Source: Acidimicrobiales bacterium (GTDB taxonomy: Bacteria; Actinomycetota; Acidimicrobiia; Acidimicrobiales; CADCSY01). Taken from it: a stretch of DNA of 7,511 nucleotides. Position 1 is the stretch's first letter, and the number at the start of each line of letters is the position of its first letter. This document shows, in pieces, positions 1-4,970 of the stretch. The stretch spans positions 1 to 7,511 of the forward strand of contig JAUJLZ010000062.1 in the NCBI GenBank assembly GCA_030447125.1. The letters are read 5' to 3'. The translations under genes were made by a program, and so were the position numbers. The notes under the pieces are model-generated. The model had not been told where the DNA came from. It did not search any database and saw only the letters and a program-made list of their open reading frames with translations.

Positions 1-888
1 GTCCAAGCCGTGGTCGAGGGCATCAGCATCCGCCCCGATCGGGGCCCGGTGGTCGATCGGCCCTTTCGTACCAAGGACGACCTCGCCCGCCTGCGCCCCC
101 TCGATCCCGAGGCCGACCTGCCCTACGTGTTGGAGACGGTGCGCCTGGTGCGGGCCGCCCTCGCCCCCGAGGTGGCCCTGATCGGCTTCACCGGCGCCCC
201 CTTCACGGTGGCCAGCTACCTGGTGGAGGGAGGCAAGTCGAACGACTACCGCCACACCAAGGCCCTCATGTACCGCGAGCCCGACGTGTGGGATGACCTG
301 GCCGACCGCCTGGCCGGCATCGCCCTGGCCACGCTGCGGGCCCAGGTGGCGGCCGGCGCCCAGGTCGTGCAGCTCTTCGACTCCTGGGTGGGTGCGCTGT
401 CCGAGGCCGACTACCGCCGCTTCGTCCTGCCCGCCTCCCGCCGCGTCTTGGAGGGCCTGGCCGACCTCGGGGTACCGAGGGTCCACTTCGGCGTCGGGGC
501 GGGCCACCTGCTGGAGGCCATGGCCGAGGCCGGAGCCGACGTGGTCGGCGTCGACTGGCGCACCCCGCTCGACCACGCCCGGCGCCGGCTGGGCCCCAAC
601 GTGGCCGTCCAGGGCAACCTCGACCCCGTCACCGTCTTCGCCCCTCCCGACGTGCTCGGGGCCCGCGTAGAGGAGGTGCTGGCCGCCAACGGAGGCCGGC
701 CCGGGCACGTGTTCAACCTGGGCTGGGGCGTGCTCCCCGACACCGATCCCGACGCCCTGCGCCGGGTGGTCGACCAGGTCCACGCCGCGCCCGCTGATCC
801 TTCCTGGTCCCGTCCGCCTTCTGGTGGCCAAAGCGGGGGGTTCCCGGCCGCTTTCCGCCACCACAACGGCGAGGACGGCCGGCTGTGA
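1..888 (+). CDS. hemE: Uroporphyrinogen decarboxylase, 5' end missing
   Basis: This cytosolic enzyme decarboxylates the four acetate side chains of uroporphyrinogen III to give coproporphyrinogen III. The frame is open from base 1, and roughly the first 80-90 residues of a normal ~350-residue HemE (including the usual RQAGR region) lie outside the window. Counting from the GTG at position 10 as residue 1, visible family signatures are GAPFTVASYLVEGG (62-75, with Tyr70 matching the active-site Tyr), QLFDSWVG (121-128, Ser125 matching the active-site Ser), HFGVGAGHLLEAM (159-171), VDWRTPLD (181-188) and VQGNLDP (200-206). Two things are odd. The normally invariant NLGHG motif reads NLGWG (Trp239). 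The protein also runs about 30 residues past the usual end (VVDQVH, 253-258) with a low-complexity tail. The stop overlaps the hemH GTG start in a GTGA arrangement, which suggests coupled translation. The assignment is firm. Confidence 0.95.
   Translation, partial: VQAVVEGISIRPDRGPVVDRPFRTKDDLARLRPLDPEADLPYVLETVRLVRAALAPEVALIGFTGAPFTVASYLVEGGKSNDYRHTKALMYREPDVWDDLADRLAGIALATLRAQVAAGAQVVQLFDSWVGALSEADYRRFVLPASRRVLEGLADLGVPRVHFGVGAGHLLEAMAEAGADVVGVDWRTPLDHARRRLGPNVAVQGNLDPVTVFAPPDVLGARVEEVLAANGGRPGHVFNLGWGVLPDTDPDALRRVVDQVHAAPADPSWSRPPSGGQSGGFPAAFRHHNGEDGRL
822..863. other. Strong stem-loop in the hemE 3' end, just upstream of the hemH start
   Basis: Bases 822-828 (TGGTGGC) pair with 857-863 (GCCACCA). 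After a small internal mismatch (C829 against CC855-856), 830-834 (AAAGC) pair with 850-854 (GCTTT). The loop is 15 bases and carries a G6 run and CCC, so it could fold further. There is no T-run after it, so it is not a classic intrinsic terminator. It codes for the unusual C-terminal tail of HemE and ends 7 bases before the probable hemH Shine-Dalgarno (GAGG, 871-874). It could tune hemH translation or be a remnant of a dispersed palindromic repeat. The pairing is seen directly; the role is a guess. Confidence 0.45.
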
Positions 889-1823
889 CCCCTACGGGCG
901 TGGTCGTCATGGCCTACGGGACGCCAGCCGGCCTCGACGACGTCGAGGCCTACTACACCCACGTGCGCCGGGGCCGGCCCCCCACCCCTGAGCTGCTGGC
1001 CGACCTGATCCGGCGCTACGACGCCATCGGCGGGGTGTCGCCCCTCGGCCGCCACACCCGGGCCCAGGCCGTGCAGCTGGCCGTCGCCCTGGAGGAGCAC
1101 AGGCCCGGGGGCTTCCGGGTGGAGGTGGGCTACAAGCACGCCGCACCCTTCGTCGAGGACGCGGTCGAGACGTTGGTCGCCGAGGGCGTCGACCAGGTGG
1201 TCGGCGTGGTCCTCGCCCCCCACTACAGCGCCGGCTCGGTGGGCGAGTACCTGTCCCGGCTCCGGGACCGCACGGCACGGCTCGACCCCACGCTGGCCGT
1301 GTCCGCCGTCGAAGACTGGCACCTCGAGCCCAGCTACCTGGCCTTCCTCGTGGCCGAGGTGCGCCGGCGCCTGGGCGTGCTGCCGGCCGCCACCAAGGTC
1401 CTCTTCACCGCCCACTCCCTGCCCGTGCGGGTGGTGGCCGGTGGCGACCCCTACGCCGAGCAGGTGCGCGCCACCGGCGCCGCCGTCGCCGGCGAACTGG
1501 GCTTGTCACCCTGGTCCGACTGGACGGTGGCGTGGCAGAGCGCCGGGCGCACGCCCGAGCCCTGGATCGGTCCCGATGTCCTCACCGTGTTCGAGGACCT
1601 CGCCGGCACCGGGCGGGCCGAGGGGGTGTTGGTGTGTCCGTGCGGGTTCGTCTCGGACCACCTGGAGGTGCTCTACGACCTCGACGTCGAGGCCCGCAAC
1701 CGCGCCGGCGAGCTGGGTCTGGCCTTTGCCCGCACCGCCGTGGTCAACGACGATCCAGCCGTCCTCGGCGCCCTGGCCGAGCGGGTGGCGACCCTCGCCC
1801 GGTCTACGACAGCTCCTCGATGA
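885..1823 (+). CDS. hemH: Ferrochelatase (coproporphyrin/protoporphyrin ferrochelatase)
   Basis: It inserts Fe(II) into the porphyrin; in Gram-positive lineages the substrate is usually coproporphyrin III (the CpfC name). The 312 residues match the compact family length. Signatures are GVVVMAYGTP (5-14), GYKHAAPFVEDAV (82-94), APHYSAGSVGEYL (111-123), LFTAHSLP (173-180, with the metal-site His177), WQSAGRTPEPWIGPDV (217-232) and CPCGFVSDHLEVLYDLD (251-267, with the conserved Glu261). GTG at 885 is preferred over ATG at 909 because it retains the conserved N-terminal strand, has GAGG at 871-874 and overlaps the hemE stop by 4 bases. Only two cysteines occur (251 and 253), so the four-cysteine [2Fe-2S] cluster known in several actinobacterial ferrochelatases is very unlikely here. 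The 3' end overlaps the convergent small gene by 20 bases. Confidence 0.96.
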   Translation: MTPTGVVVMAYGTPAGLDDVEAYYTHVRRGRPPTPELLADLIRRYDAIGGVSPLGRHTRAQAVQLAVALEEHRPGGFRVEVGYKHAAPFVEDAVETLVAEGVDQVVGVVLAPHYSAGSVGEYLSRLRDRTARLDPTLAVSAVEDWHLEPSYLAFLVAEVRRRLGVLPAATKVLFTAHSLPVRVVAGGDPYAEQVRATGAAVAGELGLSPWSDWTVAWQSAGRTPEPWIGPDVLTVFEDLAGTGRAEGVLVCPCGFVSDHLEVLYDLDVEARNRAGELGLAFARTAVVNDDPAVLGALAERVATLARSTTAPR

Positions 1824-2100
1824 CGTCGGTCCGCTCGACGATCGAGCGGGCCCGCTCGAGCTGGGCCACCAGGGCGGCGGGGGCCAAGCCGAAGGTGCCG
1901 GCGGGGATGGTGATGGTGGCCCGGGCCGACTGCACGTCGACGCTGTGGTCGTGGGCGGCGATGTCCTCGATCCACTCCCAGCGGATGGCGGTGTGGGCAT
2001 CGCCCGGACCGAAGGTGGCCACGCCGTGCAGGTCGACCCGGAGCCGTTGCATCCCCCCGGTGGGGGCCAGGACCTCGGCCTCGATGCTGCGCCTGCTCAC
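1804..2100 (-). CDS. Small uncharacterised protein (98 aa), possibly PH-like fold
   Basis: I do not recognise a named family. The 98-residue product has no signal peptide, no membrane segment and no cysteine. It reads as several amphipathic beta strands (IEAEVLA, LRVDLHGVATF, TAIRWEWIEDI, SVDVQSARATITIP), then a short turn and a C-terminal helix (APAALVAQLERARSIVER, about 73-90). A run of strands capped by one helix, with an RWEWIEDI strand followed by ATITIPAG, resembles small bacterial PH-like domains; that is inference. The GTG start at 2100 has AGGA 7 bases upstream (2111-2108 on the minus strand). An in-frame GTG at 2133 would add 11 residues but sits further from the beta core. It lies between hemH (convergent, 20-base overlap) and hemG (divergent, 48-base gap). 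Codon pattern and amino-acid composition look like a real gene, whereas the opposite strand here has no hem homology. Confidence 0.72.
   Translation of the reverse strand: MSRRSIEAEVLAPTGGMQRLRVDLHGVATFGPGDAHTAIRWEWIEDIAAHDHSVDVQSARATITIPAGTFGLAPAALVAQLERARSIVERTDVIEELS
1831..1859. terminator. Triple alternating inverted repeat after hemH, possible bidirectional transcription stop
   Basis: Three related 8-mers occur in a row: CCGCTCGA (1831-1838), its reverse complement TCGAGCGG (1842-1849), and CCGCTCGA again (1852-1859). The first pair makes a perfect 8-bp hairpin with a 3-base loop. The second pair forms the 18-base perfect palindrome TCGAGCGGGCCCGCTCGA (1842-1859). The two pairings share the middle arm and so exclude each other. 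The element begins 7 bases after the hemH stop and lies inside the C-terminal helix codons of the minus-strand small gene. No T-run follows, so any terminator role is a guess; part of the symmetry could arise from Glu-Arg-Ala-Arg-Ser codons. Confidence 0.35.
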
Positions 2101-2148
2101 CCACCCATCCTGCCAGTCCCGGCGCCGAGCCACGCCAGGGGCTCGGGG
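2101..2148. promoter_or_regulatory. Divergent gap between the small gene and hemG
   Basis: These 48 bases separate two divergent starts, so they should hold or adjoin promoters for both directions. Two probable Shine-Dalgarno sites are visible: AGGA on the minus strand (2111-2108), 7 bases from the GTG at 2100, and AGGGG on the plus strand (2137-2141), 7 bases from the ATG at 2149. I see no convincing -10/-35 pair or operator palindrome. With so little space, at least one promoter probably lies inside the neighbouring gene, or the transcripts have very short leaders. Confidence 0.35.
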
Positions 2149-3522
2149 ATGACGAGGGTCGTGATCGTCGGCGGGGGCATCGCCGGCCTGGCTGCCGCCC
2201 ACCACCTGGCCGACCGGCCCGACGTGGCCGTGACGCTGTGCGATGCCGGCGATCGTCTGGGGGGAAAGGTGCGCACCGCCGACTTCGCCGGGGTCTCGCT
2301 CGACCTCGGGCCCGACGCCTTCCTCGCCCGCCGGCCCGAGGCGGTGGAGCTGTGCCGGGAGCTGGGTCTGGCCGACGAGCTCGTAGCTCCGGCCACCAGC
2401 GCCGCCTACGTGTGGACCCGCGGTCGGCTGCGGTGCCTGCCCGAGGGACTGGTGCTCGGGGTGCCGACCTCCTGGCTCGCCCTGGCCCGGTCCCGGGTGT
2501 TGTCCCCGTTGGGGTTGGTCCGGGTGGCACTCGAACCGCTGGTGACGGGCCCGCGCTCGGCCGGCGACGACGAGGCCCTCGGGGCCGTGGTTCGCCGTCG
2601 CCTGGGCCACGAGGTCCACCGCACCCTGGTCGACCCGCTGGTGGGGGGCATCAACGCCGGCGACACCGACCGCCTCAGCATCGACATGACCGCCCCCGCC
2701 CTGGCCGTCGCCCGCCGGCAGCGCAGCCTGGTGCGAGGCGCCCGGGGGGTCACCGGTAGGGATGGGCGAGACCGGGGCCCGGCCTTTCTCACCCTGCCCG
2801 GTGGACTGTCCCGTCTGGTCGAGGTCCTGAGCTCCCGCTTGACCACGTCAGGGGTACAGGTGCGCACCGGCGCGCCGGTCGTTGCCCTGGAGCGCCCCGC
2901 CGAGGGCGGGTACCGGGTGCGGCTGGCCTCGGACGTCCTGGAGGCCGACGCCGTGATCGTGGCCACGCCCGCCCACGTGACCGCCCCCCTGCTGGCGCCC
3001 CACGCCCCGGGAGCGGCGACGACCCTGGCGGCGATCCACTACGCGTCGGTGGCCCTGGTGGCCCTGGCCTTCCCGGTGGCCGCCCTCGCCCGCCCGCTCG
3101 ACGGCAGCGGCTTCCTCGTGGCCAGGGGGGAGGGCCGGCTCATGACCGCCTGCTCGTGGGCCTCGTCGAAGTGGTCCCACCTCGATCCCGGCGACCAGGT
3201 GGTGTTGCGGGTCTCGGCCGGGCGGGCCGGAGACGCCCGGGCCGAGGCCCTCGACGACGATGCGCTCGTCGCCCGCCTGGCTCTGGAGCTGCGCCAGGCG
3301 CTCGGCATCGACGTCGCACCGAGCGAGGTCTGCGTGACCCGCTGGCGCCGGGCCTTTCCCCAGTACGCCCCCGGACACCTCGAGCGGATGGCGCTCGCCG
3401 AGGCCGAGGTGGCGGCCCAACTTCCCGGGGTGGCGCTCGCCGGGGCCGCCCTGGCCGGCGTCGGGCTGCCCGCCTGCATCGCCTCGGGGCGGCGAGCCGC
3501 CGACCTCTGTCGCCCGCGATGA
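2149..3522 (+). CDS. hemG: Coproporphyrinogen III / protoporphyrinogen IX oxidase, HemY/CgoX type
   Basis: This FAD- and oxygen-dependent oxidase removes six electrons from coproporphyrinogen III (CgoX activity, usual in Gram-positives) or protoporphyrinogen IX. At 457 residues it has normal length. It opens with the dinucleotide-binding strand VVIVGGGIAGLAAAHHL (4-20), then GDRLGGKVRT (34-43) and LDLGPDAFLARRPE (51-64). Family features follow: DPLVGGINAGDTDRLSI (162-178), LPGGLSRLVE (216-225), ACSWASSKWSHL (334-345), RWRRAFPQYAPGH (398-410) and the C-terminal FAD motif GVALAGAALAGVGLPACI (427-444). ATG at 2149 is chosen because the FAD motif begins a few residues later and AGGGG lies 7 bases upstream; the open frame further left is non-coding. 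The substrate cannot be decided from sequence. The neighbouring hemE and hemH support a haem role. No chdC/hemQ follows; the next gene is unrelated. Confidence 0.95.
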   Translation: MTRVVIVGGGIAGLAAAHHLADRPDVAVTLCDAGDRLGGKVRTADFAGVSLDLGPDAFLARRPEAVELCRELGLADELVAPATSAAYVWTRGRLRCLPEGLVLGVPTSWLALARSRVLSPLGLVRVALEPLVTGPRSAGDDEALGAVVRRRLGHEVHRTLVDPLVGGINAGDTDRLSIDMTAPALAVARRQRSLVRGARGVTGRDGRDRGPAFLTLPGGLSRLVEVLSSRLTTSGVQVRTGAPVVALERPAEGGYRVRLASDVLEADAVIVATPAHVTAPLLAPHAPGAATTLAAIHYASVALVALAFPVAALARPLDGSGFLVARGEGRLMTACSWASSKWSHLDPGDQVVLRVSAGRAGDARAEALDDDALVARLALELRQALGIDVAPSEVCVTRWRRAFPQYAPGHLERMALAEAEVAAQLPGVALAGAALAGVGLPACIASGRRAADLCRPR

Positions 3523-3537
3523 CATCAACTCGGGCTC

Positions 3538-3560
3538 AGGAGGACAGGATGGTGCAGTGA
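3538..3560 (+). promoter_or_regulatory. Shine-Dalgarno and 3-codon minicistron ahead of the 470-aa gene
   Basis: AGGAGG (3538-3543) is the strongest Shine-Dalgarno in the window. It lies 5 bases before an ATG (3549) that opens ATG-GTG-CAG-TGA, a Met-Val-Gln minicistron. Its stop (3558-3560) overlaps the GTG start of the next gene (3557-3559) as GTGA. The spacing from AGGAGG to that GTG is 13 bases, which is long. Either ribosomes start directly at GTG with poor spacing, or they translate three codons and re-initiate. The layout is visible; use of the minicistron is inferred. Confidence 0.5.
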
Positions 3561-4969
3561 CGAGAGAGTTCGGCGCCGACACCCATCAAAAGGCCCTGCG
3601 CATCAACCTCGACCCCCGCTGGTACGGCACCATCGCCGAGATCGGCGCCGGCCAGGAGGTGGTGCGCTGGTTCTTCCGGGCCGGCGGCGCCGCCGGGACG
3701 ATCGCCAAGTCCATGTCGGCCTACGACATGGCGGTCAGCGACGCGGTGTACGGCGTCACCGATCGCTACGTGTCGATGGCCCGACTGCAGGCCATGCTCG
3801 ATCACGAGTACCAGCTCAACATCGATCGCCTCAGCGACCAGCGGGGCGACAGCTCGTCGTTCTTCGCCTTCGCCGACACGGTGGTGGCCCGGAGCTTCAA
3901 GGGAGCCAACGAGTGCCACGGGTGGATGGGCGTGAAGTTCCAGGCCTACCCCCGTGACGAGCCCAGCCAGATCGTCATCCACGTCCGCATGCTCGACAAC
4001 GAGGCGTCGCTCCAGCAGGAGGCCCTCGGCATCGTCGGGGTCAACCTCCTCCACGGCGCCTTCTTCGAGCGCCAGGAGCCCGAGCGCGTCATCGAGAGCC
4101 TGCTCGACCGCCTCAGCACCGGGCGCATCGAGATCGACCTGATCCAGTTCCAGGGCATCGAGTTCCGCTCGGTCGACCACCGGCTGATGGCCATGAAGCT
4201 GGTGCAACTCGGGCTCAGCGGGGTGGCCATGTTCGGCCCCGAGCGGGAGGTGCTCCAGCCCAGCGAAGTGCTGCGAAAGAAGGCCGTGCTGGTGGAGCGG
4301 GGGAGCTTTCGCCCCACCACCCTGGTGAACCTCGACATGTTGGAGTGCGCCCTGGCCAAGTTCGAAGCCGATCCGGCCGTGGCCGGTCGGCCCGTGCTCC
4401 CGCTCATGGAGCTCACCATGCGCAACCTCCGTGGGGAGGACGCCGAGGTCGACCGCCGCGACTTCCTGGCCCGGGCCGAGCTGCTCGGCGCCTGCGGCAT
4501 GACGGTGATGATCTCCGACTACTTCGAGTACTACCGCCTGGCGGCCTACCTGGCCTGGCGCACCGCTGAGCGCATCGGCATCGTCATGGGCATCCCGAGC
4601 CTCCTGGAGCTCTTCGACGAGCGCTACTACGGCCAACTGCCCGGCGGCATCTTGGAGAGCTTCGGGCGCCTGTTCAAGAACAACCTCAAGCTCTACGTCT
4701 ACCCGCTGCGCAGGAGCGAGGAGGACGAGCTGCAGACGGTCGACAACCTGGAGGTCGAGGCCGAGTTGCGGCCGCTGTACGACTACCTCGCCGGCCGGGG
4801 CAGCTTCGTCCCCCTCGACAACTTCTCCCCTGAGCACCTGAGCATCTTCAGCCGGGACGTCCTGGCCCGCATCGCCGCTCGGGACGACTCCTGGGAGAAG
4901 ATGGTTCCCGAGCCCGTCGCCGAGTTGATCAAGCAGCGGCGGTACTTCGGGTACGGCAGGGGGCACTGA
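3557..4969 (+). CDS. Conserved protein of unknown function (470 aa), paired with a GlgC-like gene
   Basis: I cannot assign a function. From memory, relatives of about 470-490 residues occur in several phyla under unreliable names such as TonB-dependent receptor or nicotinate-nucleotide adenylyltransferase. Nothing here supports either: there is no signal peptide, membrane segment or beta-barrel pattern, and no HxGH-type nucleotidyltransferase motif near the start. The protein looks cytosolic and alpha/beta. Conserved-looking blocks are SAYDMAVSDAVYG (54-66), FADTVVARSFKGANECHGWMG (105-125 region), ALGIVGVNLLHGAFF (156-170), VLVERGSFRPTTLVNLDMLECAL (244-266 region), PLMELTMRNLRGED (282-295), ISDYFEYYRLAAYL (319-332), GGILESFGRLFKNNLKLYVYP (363-383 region) and SIFSRDVLARI (429-439). 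Cysteines are at 120, 264 and 313. The only in-frame start near the Shine-Dalgarno is GTG 3557. It ends 1 base before the GlgC-like gene, so a shared transcript and perhaps a shared carbohydrate or sugar-nucleotide role are likely. Confidence 0.9.
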   Translation: MTREFGADTHQKALRINLDPRWYGTIAEIGAGQEVVRWFFRAGGAAGTIAKSMSAYDMAVSDAVYGVTDRYVSMARLQAMLDHEYQLNIDRLSDQRGDSSSFFAFADTVVARSFKGANECHGWMGVKFQAYPRDEPSQIVIHVRMLDNEASLQQEALGIVGVNLLHGAFFERQEPERVIESLLDRLSTGRIEIDLIQFQGIEFRSVDHRLMAMKLVQLGLSGVAMFGPEREVLQPSEVLRKKAVLVERGSFRPTTLVNLDMLECALAKFEADPAVAGRPVLPLMELTMRNLRGEDAEVDRRDFLARAELLGACGMTVMISDYFEYYRLAAYLAWRTAERIGIVMGIPSLLELFDERYYGQLPGGILESFGRLFKNNLKLYVYPLRRSEEDELQTVDNLEVEAELRPLYDYLAGRGSFVPLDNFSPEHLSIFSRDVLARIAARDDSWEKMVPEPVAELIKQRRYFGYGRGH

Positions 4970-4970
4970 G

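Noticed and set aside
822..863. Intrinsic terminator at the end of hemE
   Set aside because: The stem is good, but no T-run follows and hemH overlaps hemE by 4 bases, so termination here would cut off a coupled gene.
411..1415. 334-residue open frame on the minus strand across hemE and hemH
   Set aside because: It lies fully opposite two well-supported haem genes and has no recognisable motif.
2053..2066. C6-GGT-G5 hairpin near the start of the small gene
   Set aside because: It is a short GC-only stem inside codons for Leu-Ala-Pro-Thr-Gly-Gly, expected by chance at this GC content.
1441..2148. Long open upstream extension of the hemG frame
   Set aside because: The extension overlaps hemH and the small minus-strand gene and is low-complexity Pro/Arg/Gly. 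The FAD motif right after ATG 2149 and a good Shine-Dalgarno fix the start there.
2101..2619. Long N-terminal extension of the 98-aa protein to 2619
   Set aside because: It would run opposite the conserved FAD-binding part of hemG and has no fold-like pattern. GTG 2100 has a well-placed AGGA.
3557..4969. TonB-dependent receptor or nicotinate-nucleotide adenylyltransferase label for the 470-aa protein
   Set aside because: There is no signal peptide, plug or barrel pattern, and no HxGH nucleotidyltransferase signature. These names appear to be inherited misannotations.
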